Shown here: positions 1-7,777 of the stretch, piece by piece
How the letters are laid out: the number at the start of each line of letters is the position of its first letter
Position numbering within the stretch: the stretch's first letter is position 1
Source of the DNA: Chloroflexi bacterium UBA4736
Lineage (GTDB): Bacteria; Chloroflexota; Dormibacteria; Dormibacterales; Dormibacteraceae
Direction of reading: 5' to 3'
Assembly: GCA_002404015.1 (NCBI GenBank)
Contig: DHIW01000104.1
Location: 59,935 to 123,934 of the forward strand
DNA length: 64,000 nucleotides
Made by a program: the position numbers and the translations under genes
The notes under the pieces: generated by a model
What the model was told of the DNA's origin: nothing
The model's input: the letters and a program-made list of their open reading frames with translations, nothing else
Databases searched by the model: none

Positions 1-309
1 CTGCCGGGCGACCACATGCTGATCAGGGATCATCACGTGCTCGTCAACGGAGTTCTGCTCAACGAGCCCTACCTACACGGGGGATGGATCGCGACCGCCA
101 ACTGGCCCAACACTCCTGATTCGGTAGATGGTGAGACGGTTCCCGCCGACAGCTACTTCGTGCTGGGCGACAATCGTGACCACTCCAGCGACTCCCGCCT
201 CTTCGGTTACGTGGCCAAGGCCCAGATCGACGGCAGGGCGGTGATTCGGTTCTGGCCGTACCAGCGCATCGAGCTCCTGAACATACGGCCGACGCTGGCC
301 AAGAGCTAG
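1..309 (+). CDS. lepB: Signal peptidase I, C-terminal part (cut by window edge)
   Basis: This is the C-terminal ~100 residues of a type I (S26) leader peptidase, which cleaves signal peptides from exported proteins at the outer face of the membrane. The reading frame is open from base 1 and begins LPGD, which normally follows the catalytic-lysine segment, so the Ser and Lys active-site boxes lie outside the window. The diagnostic C-terminal box GDNRDHSSDSR is intact, followed by a short FGYV strand and a gene end at TAG. It is convergent with the M16 peptidase gene, 30 bp apart. The family call is secure; the length of the whole protein is unknown. Confidence 0.93.
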   Translation: MPGDHMLIRDHHVLVNGVLLNEPYLHGGWIATANWPNTPDSVDGETVPADSYFVLGDNRDHSSDSRLFGYVAKAQIDGRAVIRFWPYQRIELLNIRPTLAKS

Positions 310-339
310 AGCGCGGCACCGGCCGGCGGCCAGGAAGGA

Positions 340-1617
340 TCAGGCGCCGATGGCAACTCGGTAGGGCGCGTCTGAGTCGACCGGGCCGATCAGCGCCAGC
401 TGGGCCGGCGCCGCGAGGACCCGGCGGGCGACCCGCGTCACATCGTCGGCGCTGATCGCGTCAACGATGCTGATGACTTCCTCCACCGTCTTGGTCTTCC
501 CGGTCAGCAGCTCCTGCTGGCAGAGCCAGCTGGCGAGTGCGTTGGTGCTCTCCAGGCCCAGCAGCAGGCGGCCCTTGGTGAACTCCTTGGCCTTCGTCAA
601 CTCCTCCTCGGGAATCCGCTCCTCGGTGACCTTTCGCAGCTCGTTGAGGACGGCGTCGACAGATTCGGCGGCCTTCTTGGGATCGACGCCCAGGTAGACC
701 GCGAAGTAGCCGCCGTCGCTGTGCTTGCTGGTGTAGCTGTGCACGTCGTAAGCCAACCCGCGACGCTCGCGGATCTCCAGGAAGAGACGGGAGCTCATCC
801 CCTCGCCCAGCACGGTGTTGATCAGATCCAGGGTGTAGCGGTCGGGGTCGAGGTACGAGACGCCCCGTGTGCCGAGGCAGATGTGCGCCTGCTCGGTCTT
901 CTTCGTGTGCAGAAGCACCGCCGGCCTGTCGAGCGCTGGAGGGGCTGGCGTGTAGACCGGTTTGATGGTGCTGTCGGGAAGGGTCAGGTGCTTCTCCAGC
1001 TGCCGCGCGGAGCCGTCGGGGTCGATCCTCCCCGACAGGCCGACCACCAGGTTGGACATCCGGTAGTGATCGGTGACATAGCCGATGAGGTCGTCGCGGC
1101 TGGTCTGGGAGACAGACTCCAGGGTCCCGATGATGTCGCGGCCGAGCGGGTGGTCGGGCCACATGATCTGCTCGAACAGGCTGTGGACGTAGTCCTGGGG
1201 CTGATCCTGGTACATCTTCAGCTCCTCGAGGATGACCATCCGCTCCCGGTCCACCTCCTCGGGCTCCAGCTGAGAGTTCGAGACGATGTCGCAGAGGACG
1301 TCGATGGCCAGCTCGAGGCGGTCGGCGGGGACGCGCGTCCAGTAGACGGTCAGCTCCTTGTCGGTGGAGGCGTTCATGACGCCGCCAACTCCCTCGATCG
1401 CCTCGGCGATCGCCTTGGCGGTCGGACGCCGGCGAGTGCCCTTGAAAAAGAGGTGCTCGATGAAGTGGGAGATGCCGCCGATGCGGTCCTGCTCGAACCT
1501 CGAACCGACCGCAAACATGAGGACCAGGCTGGCCGAGGCGCGCTCCGGCATGGCTGCTGTCAGCAACCGCGCCCCGCCCTTCAGCTCGTGCCGCGCTTGG
1601 TTCGGGGCGAGGCCCAT
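340..1617 (-). CDS. M16-family zinc metallopeptidase (processing-peptidase-like)
   Basis: A 425-residue single-chain M16 peptidase of the PqqL/mitochondrial-processing-peptidase type. The inverted zinc motif HFIEH sits near residue 50 and the third ligand lies in the EAIEGVGG...STDKE segment about 75 residues later. The C-terminal half carries the GLAYDVHSY segment typical of the second M16 domain. I chose the ATG giving MGLAPNQARHELKGG, because family members begin with a short strand leading to LENGLRV-like text; another ATG 33 bp upstream is possible. Bacterial homologues are thought to degrade peptides or assist quality control. The exact substrate cannot be read from sequence. Confidence 0.9.
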   Translation of the reverse strand: MGLAPNQARHELKGGARLLTAAMPERASASLVLMFAVGSRFEQDRIGGISHFIEHLFFKGTRRRPTAKAIAEAIEGVGGVMNASTDKELTVYWTRVPADRLELAIDVLCDIVSNSQLEPEEVDRERMVILEELKMYQDQPQDYVHSLFEQIMWPDHPLGRDIIGTLESVSQTSRDDLIGYVTDHYRMSNLVVGLSGRIDPDGSARQLEKHLTLPDSTIKPVYTPAPPALDRPAVLLHTKKTEQAHICLGTRGVSYLDPDRYTLDLINTVLGEGMSSRLFLEIRERRGLAYDVHSYTSKHSDGGYFAVYLGVDPKKAAESVDAVLNELRKVTEERIPEEELTKAKEFTKGRLLLGLESTNALASWLCQQELLTGKTKTVEEVISIVDAISADDVTRVARRVLAAPAQLALIGPVDSDAPYRVAIGA

Positions 1618-1693
1618 GAATGGCCAGTATAGAGAGCCCGGCGAGCGCACCCGGACGGACGCGAGGGCTGCGGCGGGCGCTCCCGGAGGTTGA

Positions 1694-1709
1694 TGTAAAA
1701 CGTTTTACA
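1694..1709. promoter_or_regulatory. 16-bp perfect palindrome TGTAAAACGTTTTACA (copy 1 of 3)
   Basis: A perfect inverted repeat in the gap between the M16 peptidase start and the end of the reading frame that follows jag. Its inner 14 bp recur exactly at 38798-38811 and 54037-54050. It is very AT-rich in a ~70 % G+C background. The arrangement TGT-N3-ACGT-N3-ACA is shared with the consensus ParB site parS, while the central CG with A/T arms resembles LacI-family operators. The site is seen directly; its role is inference. Confidence 0.75.
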
Positions 1710-1718
1710 ACGCCCGGA

Positions 1719-1991
1719 TCAAGGCTCCTGAAAGGCCCCTAGCGCAGCGTAAAGGAACATCGCGGAGTAGTCGGCGGGCATGCCGTCCGAAACCGCGTCC
1801 AGGGCCTCGACCAGGTAGCCGCGCACCTTCTTGGCCCGCAGCCGCGGGTCCTCGGACTCCAGCGCGTCTCGGATTACCTCCGCGATCTCGGACGGGGTGA
1901 CGTCCTCGTCGCCCGCGCCGTCCGCGACCGAGTTGACGAGCGTCAGCGCCCGCCGGATCAGGTCGGCGCCTGATTCCCCGAGCGTGGGCGC
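1719..1991 (-). CDS. Unassigned 90-codon reading frame directly after the jag stop, no canonical start
   Basis: Immediately after the TAG of jag the same frame stays open for 90 codons and ends at TGA. The translation looks genuinely coding: amphipathic helices such as TPSEIAEVIRDALESED and RGYLVEALDAVSDGM, and codon use like the neighbours. No ATG, GTG or TTG occurs before the middle of the frame (the first is GTG in KKVRG). Possible explanations are a near-cognate start (ACG near the beginning, or ATC at about 1958), read-through of the jag TAG, or a separate gene that lost its start. I do not recognise the family. Palindrome copy 1 lies just beyond its end. Confidence 0.45.
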   Translation of the reverse strand, partial: APTLGESGADLIRRALTLVNSVADGAGDEDVTPSEIAEVIRDALESEDPRLRAKKVRGYLVEALDAVSDGMPADYSAMFLYAALGAFQEP

Positions 1992-2648
1992 CTACTCGGC
2001 CGCCTTGCGCGGCCCCACGACCACGCGGCGGTCCGGCTCCTCGCCGATGCTGGCGGTCATGACCTCGGGGTCGCTCTCGAGGGCCAGGTGGATGGCGCGC
2101 CGCTCAAATGGCTGCATGGCGTCGAGGGTGATCGGGTCGCCGGTCACCTTGACCTGGCGAGCGGCCCGGAGGGCGATCTCCTTGACCGTGTGCTCACGGC
2201 GCTGCCGGTACCGTTCCACGTCGACGATCACCCGCTGCTCGGGCTGCAGCTTACGGCTGCAGAGGAGGTTGGTGACCGTCTGGATCGCTCGCAGAGTCTC
2301 GCCCCGCCAGCCGATCAGCATGCCGAGATCGCGACCGCTGACATCCACCACGATCACCTCCGCGGCGTTCCGGCTCGTGACCTGGCAGCGGATCCCCATC
2401 TTGGTGAGGAGCTCCTCGACGATCTGGCGGGCAGCCTCGGCGTCGGCGGCCCCCGCCGCCGGTTCGGCGGCCGCCCGACCAGCCTCGGCGTCAGCCTCGG
2501 AGCCGATCACGGTGACCTCGACGACGGTCTCTTCGGGCTCTTCCCGGACGACCCTGACATCGACGTTCCGGCGGCTTTCGCCGAGCTGGATCAGAGCGGC
2601 GTCGACCGCCTCATCGAGAGTGGTTCCGCGACCTTCCGCAGATTTCAT
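1992..2648 (-). CDS. jag: Jag / KhpB-type RNA-binding protein (KH + R3H)
   Basis: A 218-residue Jag (KhpB/EloR) protein. Residues 1-45 form the Jag-N domain (LDEAVDAALIQLG), followed by an Ala/Glu-rich linker, a KH domain containing the GRDLGMLIGWRGETL loop, and a C-terminal R3H domain with the ERRAIHLAL helix ending in DRRVVVGP. Homologues bind RNA and help control cell elongation in Gram-positive bacteria. The gene overlaps the end of yidC by 4 bp (ATGA), so the two are probably translationally coupled within the rpmH-rnpA-yidD-yidC-jag operon. The frame continues open beyond its TAG stop. Confidence 0.95.
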   Translation of the reverse strand: MKSAEGRGTTLDEAVDAALIQLGESRRNVDVRVVREEPEETVVEVTVIGSEADAEAGRAAAEPAAGAADAEAARQIVEELLTKMGIRCQVTSRNAAEVIVVDVSGRDLGMLIGWRGETLRAIQTVTNLLCSRKLQPEQRVIVDVERYRQRREHTVKEIALRAARQVKVTGDPITLDAMQPFERRAIHLALESDPEVMTASIGEEPDRRVVVGPRKAAE

Positions 2649-3586
2649 TTCCTCGGCTTCCTCGGCCTTTTGGGCGGTCTATTGGGCGGTCTGTTGGGCG
2701 TCACGACGGCGGGCGCACTCGGCGGCGCCGGCGGTGCCGGCGGCCCCGGTCGCAATCCCCCCCAGCCATTGACGAAGTACTGCTGGATGATAGCGAAGCA
2801 GTTCGAAATGAACCAGTAGAGACCCAGGCCGGCGGGGGTGACGATCGCGAAGTAGGCGATCATCAGCGGCATCATGACCTGCATCGACTGGGTCATCTGC
2901 TGGGTCTGCTGTTCCTGCTCGGAGGCCATCGGGTTCCGGGGCTGCTGAATCATCTTCGACTGGATGAACGTGGTCGCCGCGGCCAGCAGCGGGATGATCG
3001 CGTACTCGATCGAAGGGATCGGCAACCCGGCAAACAGCGGGTGGCTGCCCGGCGTCACGTTCAGGTGGGGCACAAAGAGGAAGTGGTCGGTCGGGAACGT
3101 GTGGTTCTTCGCGTTGCCCAGGAACACGTAGTAGAGGGCGGTCAGGATCGGGAACTGGAGCAGCGCCGGCAGGCAGCCGGTCAGCCCGCCCAGCGGGTTG
3201 ACCCCGTGCTCCTTGTAGAGTGCCATCATCTCCGACTGCTGCTTTTGAGGGTCGTTCTTGTACTTCTTGCGGAGCGCCGCCAGCTCCGGGGCCAGCTTCC
3301 GCTGCTCCATCATCGAGCGCCGGCTGAGCCGGAGCTGCAGCTGGTAGAGGGGCGACAGGATCGTCTTGATCAGGATCGTGAGGATGATGATCGAGAGGCC
3401 GTAGGCTCCGATCGCGGCCAGGATCGGGTTCGCGGCCAGGAAGGAGTAGATGGTGTGCAGGCCCCAGCTGATGTTCGCGCCGAAGATCGCCCACCACGCG
3501 TTCTTGAGGGGCTTGAAGATGTTGAAGAGGGCGAAAAACTGGCTTATTGCGAGGGTCTCCAGGGACGGCTCGCGCTGACGGCGCAA
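2645..3586 (-). CDS. yidC: YidC/Oxa1 membrane protein insertase
   Basis: A 313-residue Gram-positive-type YidC lacking the large periplasmic domain. It inserts and folds membrane proteins alone or with SecYEG. Visible features are the first conserved membrane segment (YGLSIIILTILIKTILSPL, with the hydrophilic-groove arginine soon after), the cytoplasmic hairpin KLAPELAALRKKYK, the LLQFPILTALYYV and YAIIPLLAAATTF segments, and the last segment GLGLYWFISNCFAIIQQ. The tail is Pro/Arg-rich. The only canonical start is a TTG giving MRRQREPS; an ATA 39 bp further in, 8 nt after GGAGA, would give a more usual N-terminus, so the start is uncertain. Confidence 0.95.
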   Translation of the reverse strand: MRRQREPSLETLAISQFFALFNIFKPLKNAWWAIFGANISWGLHTIYSFLAANPILAAIGAYGLSIIILTILIKTILSPLYQLQLRLSRRSMMEQRKLAPELAALRKKYKNDPQKQQSEMMALYKEHGVNPLGGLTGCLPALLQFPILTALYYVFLGNAKNHTFPTDHFLFVPHLNVTPGSHPLFAGLPIPSIEYAIIPLLAAATTFIQSKMIQQPRNPMASEQEQQTQQMTQSMQVMMPLMIAYFAIVTPAGLGLYWFISNCFAIIQQYFVNGWGGLRPGPPAPPAPPSAPAVVTPNRPPNRPPKRPRKPRK

Positions 3587-3625
3587 GCGCTGACTTTCAT
3601 TGAGATATACGCAAGGAGGCTGGGG

Positions 3626-3835
3626 TCAAGGTACGGGATCGTATCCACCCTTCGCGAACGGGTGACACCTCAAGATCCGGCGACCGCCCATCCAACCGCC
3701 GCGGAGCCAGCCGTACCTCTCGACGGCCTCGTAAGTGTAGTGAGAGCAGGACGGGTAGTAGCGGCAGGAACCAGCGAACAGGCGCGATAGCGAGAGCTGG
3801 TAGCCGCGGATCAAGACCAGGAAGAGCCGGGTCAT
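3626..3835 (-). CDS. yidD: YidD membrane-protein insertion efficiency factor
   Basis: A 69-residue YidD (DUF37) protein. The family hallmarks are present: an N-terminal amphipathic helix ([12 protein letters not shown]), the cysteine triad in [12 protein letters not shown], the [13 protein letters not shown] helix, and the RILRCHPF...GYDPVP ending. It is a small membrane-associated factor assisting YidC. It overlaps rnpA by 4 bp and precedes yidC, the standard order around bacterial origins. Confidence 0.96.
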   Translation of the reverse strand: MTRLFLVLIRGYQLSLSRLFAGSCRYYPSCSHYTYEAVERYGWLRGGWMGGRRILRCHPFAKGGYDPVP

Positions 3836-4200
3836 CGGCCGGCGACTCGCGAGAGCGCGGTCGCGGTCTCGAGCTGGAGCTCCGGGAACGGCAGCGTCAG
3901 GGCCTCCGGTCGAGCTATCAGCACCACGTCAAAAGCTATTCCCCGGGCGGGCCTGGCCGAATCACCGCGCAGTTGGCTGCGGGCTGCCTCGCGCAGCCGC
4001 CTGCGGGCCAGGTTTCGGCGCACGGAGCCCTTGATCCGCCGGCTGACCGCGATGCCGATCCGGTCGGCGGCGCCGACGCCGGCGTCAGCTGCCTGGGAGG
4101 CCACACCGAAGGCAACCAGGCCACGACCCGAGTAGACGCGGCGCGTGGCCAGTACGCGTTGGAAATCGCGCTGGCGAGTGAGCCGCAGCCGCTTCTTCAT
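3832..4200 (-). CDS. rnpA: Ribonuclease P protein component
   Basis: A 122-residue RnpA, the basic protein subunit that helps RNase P RNA bind and cleave pre-tRNA 5' leaders. It starts [17 protein letters not shown], the usual N-terminus, and carries the RNR-type helix [16 protein letters not shown], which contacts the RNA, after the strand GIAVSRRIK. It follows rpmH by 33 bp in the same orientation, the near-universal arrangement, and overlaps yidD. Confidence 0.96.
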   Translation of the reverse strand: MKKRLRLTRQRDFQRVLATRRVYSGRGLVAFGVASQAADAGVGAADRIGIAVSRRIKGSVRRNLARRRLREAARSQLRGDSARPARGIAFDVVLIARPEALTLPFPELQLETATALSRVAGR

Positions 4201-4233
4201 CGCGACCGGCTCGAGACGGCCGGCGGGCTCCGC

Positions 4234-4371
4234 CTACCCGGGCGTCAGCTGGTGGCGGCCCTTGCGGCGGCGGTTGCGCACCACGCGCGCGCCCCCGACT
4301 GTGCTCATCCGACGGAGGAAACCGTGGACCCTCCGGCGATACCTCTTCTTCGGCTGGTAGGTGCGCTTGAT
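4234..4371 (-). CDS. rpmH: 50S ribosomal protein L34, apparently with an AUC start codon
   Basis: Forty-five residues reading (M)[18 protein letters not shown] ... [12 protein letters not shown], an unmistakable L34. The codon at the conserved initiator position is ATC. In the same frame a TGA lies seven codons upstream, and the codons between them (AAT CCA GAG GCT CAA GAC) include no ATG, GTG or TTG. A plausible ribosome-binding site, AGAGG, sits 8 nt before the ATC. Either the gene truly initiates at AUC or the consensus sequence has a G-to-C error there. Gene identity is certain from sequence and context. It leads the leftward operon out of the origin. Confidence 0.93.
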   Translation of the reverse strand: MKRTYQPKKRYRRRVHGFLRRMSTVGGARVVRNRRRKGRHQLTPG

Positions 4372-4702
4372 GTCTTGAGCCTCTGGATTTCAGGCAGGCC
4401 ACAAAAAGCGGCCTGAGGAACCGCCGAAGTATATCGAATCGACTTGCCGGACCGCCCTGAGTCATATCAGCAAATGCCTTTGCCAAGTGCCTTGCGGCCC
4501 CCTCCGGGCTTTGTTAAGCTTCATCGCCGGAAGCGAACCGGGGCTCGGAAACACCCCTCCCAAGCCTCGCCTCAGCATTCGTCGCACCACACTCCTGCAC
4601 TCGGGTTTGACCGTCAGCCGGGCGCTTCGCTTCCAGGTCTTGGATCAGTCCGGGCTCGGGTTTTGGCGGCGCCTCGCGTCTTCGCCAAGTCCCGTTCCTC
4701 GC

Positions 4703-4711
4703 TTTTCCACA
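4703..4711 (+). promoter_or_regulatory. DnaA box, TTTTCCACA
   Basis: One mismatch from the consensus TTATCCACA and fully within TTWTNCACA. It lies in the putative origin on the same strand as the perfect box 138 bp downstream. Confidence 0.55.
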
Positions 4712-4840
4712 TCGTCTCAACAAGGGAGAGCCTTAGGTCTTGCGGGTCAGGCCGGATACCTGCCTCGCGCCTCTCGCCGGGGTTGGCACCCGGTGGCAGG
4801 CAGCGAGCCGGAAAGAAGCAGGGAACCGGTCTGAGGGCAG

Positions 4841-4849
4841 TTATCCACA
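4841..4849 (+). promoter_or_regulatory. DnaA box, perfect TTATCCACA
   Basis: An exact match to the bacterial DnaA-box consensus inside the rpmH-dnaA gap. This is the strongest single sequence argument for placing the origin here. Confidence 0.8.
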
Positions 4850-5018
4850 GGCTTTGCAAGGTCGCGCCGGGTTTTCCACCTGGGCACACCGGAACTCCTC
4901 CCCAACTTGTCCCCAGTCCGCCCCCAACTCCGCGAATCGGATTGTCACCCGGTTGCGCGCCGGTGATCTGACGGCACGGGCTCTCGCACCCGGACTTCCC
5001 CGCCGATCTCCAGCCCGC

Positions 5019-5027
5019 TTTTACACA
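5019..5027 (+). promoter_or_regulatory. DnaA box, TTTTACACA, just upstream of dnaA
   Basis: Matches the relaxed consensus TTWTNCACA about 30 bp before the dnaA start codon, where it could serve autoregulation of dnaA as well as origin binding. Confidence 0.5.
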
Positions 5028-5056
5028 GGCGTGTACGCCAAGGAGTTGACCCAAGA

Positions 5057-6412
5057 GTGAACCAAGACCAGATCTGGACGGCCGTCCAAGAAGAGCTTCG
5101 CTTCCAGCTCGCGAAACCGAGCTACGAGACCTGGCTCAAGAACGCTCAACTCGTTTCGGCGGACGGCGGGACCTTCCGGATCGGCGTACCCAGCAAGCTC
5201 GCCAAGGACTGGCTGGAGGACAGGTTCGCGGGTCTCATCCAGGAAACCCTCCAGGCTGTGACCGGGGGTGAGGTCGAGGTGGACTTCGTGGTGGCCAGCA
5301 GCGCCAACCGGCCCAGCTCCCACGTCGAAGGCGGCCTCCTGCCTCCCGACGACCTGGTCGCCGACGAACCCACCCCTGTCCCCCAGACCGAACTGAACGA
5401 GAGGTTCAAGTTCAGCTCCTTCGTTGTCGGCAACAACTCCCGCTTCGCCCACGCCGCAGCCAAGGCGGTGGCGGATGCCCCCGGCGAGAGCTACAACCCG
5501 CTCTTCCTCTATGGAGGCGTCGGGCTGGGCAAGACCCACCTGATGCACGCCATCGGCCACGAGGTGCGACGGGCTCACCCCAAGAAGCGGGTCGTCTATC
5601 TCACCTCGGAGCAGTTCATGAACGAGGTGATCGTCTCGATCCAGACCGCCCGCATGGGTGAGTTCCGCACCAAGTACCGGACGGTGGACGTGCTCCTCAT
5701 CGACGACATCCAGTTCCTGGCCGGCAAGGACCGCACCAAGGAGGAGTTCTTCCACACCTTTAACGCGCTGCACGAGATCAACAAGCAGATCGTCATCTCC
5801 TCCGATCGGCCTCCCAAGGAGATCCCGACCCTGGAGGACCGGCTGCGCTCTCGGTTCGAGCAGGGTCTCCTGGCCGACATCCAACCGCCGGACTTCGAAA
5901 CCCGGCTGGCGATCCTGAAATCGAAGCTGGGCAATACCCCCGGATTGATCTCGGAAGAGGTGCTGACCTTCATCGCCCACAAGGTCCAGAAGAACATCCG
6001 GGAGTTGGAGGGGGCCCTGACCCGCGTTCTCGCCTTCTCCGCGATCCACCAACGCGCGATCGACGAGGAGGAGGCAGCCCGGCTTCTGGCCGACATCATC
6101 CCGGCCGGCGCCGGCCGGCCGATGACCATCGACCGGATCCAGCAGGTCGTGGCCGACTACTACCAGGTCTCCATCGACGACATGAAGGGCAAGCGGCGCG
6201 ACAAGCACATCGTGTTTCCCCGCCAGGTGGCCATGTTCCTGGTCCGGGAGGAGACCCCTTCGTCGCTGCCGGTCATCGGCCAGGCCTTCGGCGGCCGCGA
6301 CCACACGACCGCGCTGCATTCCATCGACAAGATCCAGAACGAGCTCAAGGAGGACGAGCGCCTGCGCTACGAGGTGCAGTCCATGCGAGAGCGCCTTTAC
6401 GCGGACCGTTGA
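5057..6412 (+). CDS. dnaA: Chromosomal replication initiator DnaA
   Basis: A 451-residue DnaA with all four domains. Domain I begins NQDQIWTAVQEEL; a short acidic/Pro linker follows near residue 100. The AAA+ domain has Walker A GGVGLGKTH near residue 155, Walker B LLIDDIQF near 213 and the DRLRSRFEQGL sensor region. Domain IV carries the DNA-binding signature GGRDHTTALHSIDKI near residue 412. The start is GTG, preceded by AGGAG about 11 nt upstream. It binds DnaA boxes, melts the origin and loads the helicase. The gene leads the dnaA-dnaN-recF-dciA series. Confidence 0.98.
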   Translation: MNQDQIWTAVQEELRFQLAKPSYETWLKNAQLVSADGGTFRIGVPSKLAKDWLEDRFAGLIQETLQAVTGGEVEVDFVVASSANRPSSHVEGGLLPPDDLVADEPTPVPQTELNERFKFSSFVVGNNSRFAHAAAKAVADAPGESYNPLFLYGGVGLGKTHLMHAIGHEVRRAHPKKRVVYLTSEQFMNEVIVSIQTARMGEFRTKYRTVDVLLIDDIQFLAGKDRTKEEFFHTFNALHEINKQIVISSDRPPKEIPTLEDRLRSRFEQGLLADIQPPDFETRLAILKSKLGNTPGLISEEVLTFIAHKVQKNIRELEGALTRVLAFSAIHQRAIDEEEAARLLADIIPAGAGRPMTIDRIQQVVADYYQVSIDDMKGKRRDKHIVFPRQVAMFLVREETPSSLPVIGQAFGGRDHTTALHSIDKIQNELKEDERLRYEVQSMRERLYADR

Positions 6413-6652
6413 GATTGCACAGTGCCCCGTGGAAGACTGGCCTGGACCCTTGGATAACAACCACCTTGGCCGCCCACTGCACAGGTACGCCGCCCGGACG
6501 CAGGTCCAGCCGGAGGTTTCACCTATGCTTTTCCCCTCCCGTCTGGAAGCGGGCCCAAGTTCGCCCTGCACAGTGTCCACATCCCCTACGGAACCTGCGG
6601 CGGACTCTCTATTTCGTTTCAGTACTGAAGTTGTGGGGATAAGGAGCCAGCT
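6413..6652. other. dnaA-dnaN intergenic region with DnaA-box-like sites
   Basis: A 240-bp gap without a supported gene. It contains TGGGGATAA (6634-6642), the complement of TTATCCCCA and one mismatch from a DnaA box, and a weaker GGATAAC-containing site near 6451. It ends in a modestly AT-richer stretch before the TTG start of dnaN. It may form a second origin subregion or simply hold the dnaN promoter. Confidence 0.45.
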
Positions 6653-7768
6653 TTGAAACTCACCTGCCAGCCCAGCATTCTCGGCCAGGCTCTCCAGACG
6701 GTCTCCCGCGCCATCTCGACCCGGACGACGCTGCCGATCCTCAACAACATCCTCCTCGAGACCACCAGCGACGGACTCGCCCTGACCGCGACCAACCTCG
6801 AGATCGGGATCCGGAAGGTGGTCGCCGCCGAGATCGCGGAGGAGGGCAGCACGACCGTGCCGGCCCGGCTTCTCACGGACTTCGTAAGCACGCTTCCCGA
6901 CAAGGACCTGGAGCTCTCGCTCGACCTGGCCACCCAGACCCTCCAGCTCCGCTGCGCCAGCTTCGACACCCACGTCAAGTGCATCGAAGCCGAGGAGTTC
7001 CCGCCGGGTCCGCGGCCCGACGAAGGCGACCGCCTGACGATCCCGCTCGATGAGCTGCTGGGCGCCATCGAGCAGACGCAGATGGCGGCCTCCACAGACG
7101 AGGCCCGGCCGGTCTTGACCGGCGAGCTTCTCCACATCGAGGGCAGCAAGCTGACCCTGGTGGCGACCGACGGCCACCGGCTCGCCGAGCGCAAGCTCAG
7201 TGCGGCCGGCGGGGACGGGCTGGAGGCTCGGCTGATCGTGCCTGCCAGGGCTCTTGGTGAACTGCCCCGAGCCTTCAAAGGCGAGTCAGGCGAGGTCGAG
7301 GTGATCGTTTCCAAGGCACGCAACCAGGTCTTCTTCCGGGCCGGCAGTTCGGAGGTGACCTCGCGGCTGATCGACGGCACCTATCCCAACTACACACAAG
7401 TTATCCCCAGCAAGAGTTCGACCAGTGTTCGGGTCTCGACTGCGGAGTTGACGCAGACGGTGCGCGCCGTCTCCCTGTTTGCCCGGGACAGCGCCAACGT
7501 CATACGAATCCGGGCGGCCGCCGGCAGCCTGGTCCTCTCCGCCACGACCAACGAGGTAGGGGACAGCCGCGCAGAGCTGATCGCCGAGGTCGACGGCTCA
7601 GAGATCCAGATCGCTTTTAACGCCCGCTACGTGCTGGATGCCCTGAGCGTGATGGACGGAGACCAGGTCGAGTTCCAGTTCGACGGCCCGCTCAGTCCAG
7701 GCTTGATGAAACCGCCTGGCTCCGACGAGTACCTGTACGTGATCATGCCAGTCCGGGTCGCGATGTAA
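6653..7768 (+). CDS. dnaN: DNA polymerase III sliding clamp (beta subunit)
   Basis: A 371-residue beta clamp, three clamp folds long. The N-terminus reads MKLTCQPSILGQALQTVSRAI with the TTLPILNNILLE strand. The middle domain has VLTGELLHIEGSKLTLVATDGHRLAERKL (split here by no gap), and the protein ends with the peptide-binding-pocket sequence YLYVIMPVRV. The start codon is TTG, fixed by the family N-terminus. It forms the ring that tethers polymerase and other repair proteins to DNA. Confidence 0.97.
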   Translation: MKLTCQPSILGQALQTVSRAISTRTTLPILNNILLETTSDGLALTATNLEIGIRKVVAAEIAEEGSTTVPARLLTDFVSTLPDKDLELSLDLATQTLQLRCASFDTHVKCIEAEEFPPGPRPDEGDRLTIPLDELLGAIEQTQMAASTDEARPVLTGELLHIEGSKLTLVATDGHRLAERKLSAAGGDGLEARLIVPARALGELPRAFKGESGEVEVIVSKARNQVFFRAGSSEVTSRLIDGTYPNYTQVIPSKSSTSVRVSTAELTQTVRAVSLFARDSANVIRIRAAAGSLVLSATTNEVGDSRAELIAEVDGSEIQIAFNARYVLDALSVMDGDQVEFQFDGPLSPGLMKPPGSDEYLYVIMPVRVAM

Positions 7769-7777
7769 GCGGCCGGT

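Larger units (their letters stand above)
4372..5056. other. oriC: Probable replication origin (rpmH-dnaA intergenic region)
   Basis: A 685-bp stretch with no supported gene, between divergent rpmH and dnaA. It contains one perfect DnaA box TTATCCACA and two sites matching the relaxed TTWTNCACA consensus, plus weaker relatives such as TTTTCCACC near 4873. It must also carry the promoters of rpmH and dnaA. I see no strongly AT-rich unwinding element, so the duplex-unwinding site may lie elsewhere, for example in the dnaA-dnaN gap. The location is supported by gene order; initiation activity is inference. Confidence 0.75.

Noticed and set aside
1992..1994. jag TAG as a pyrrolysine or general recoded codon
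   Set aside because: TAG is used as an ordinary stop by many genes in the window, and jag ends at the usual family C-terminus there.
5021..7177. A 718-codon open frame on the minus strand opposite dnaA and dnaN
   Set aside because: Its translation is low-complexity Arg/Gly/Leu/Asp-rich text, as expected opposite G+C-rich genes, and both plus-strand genes are certain.
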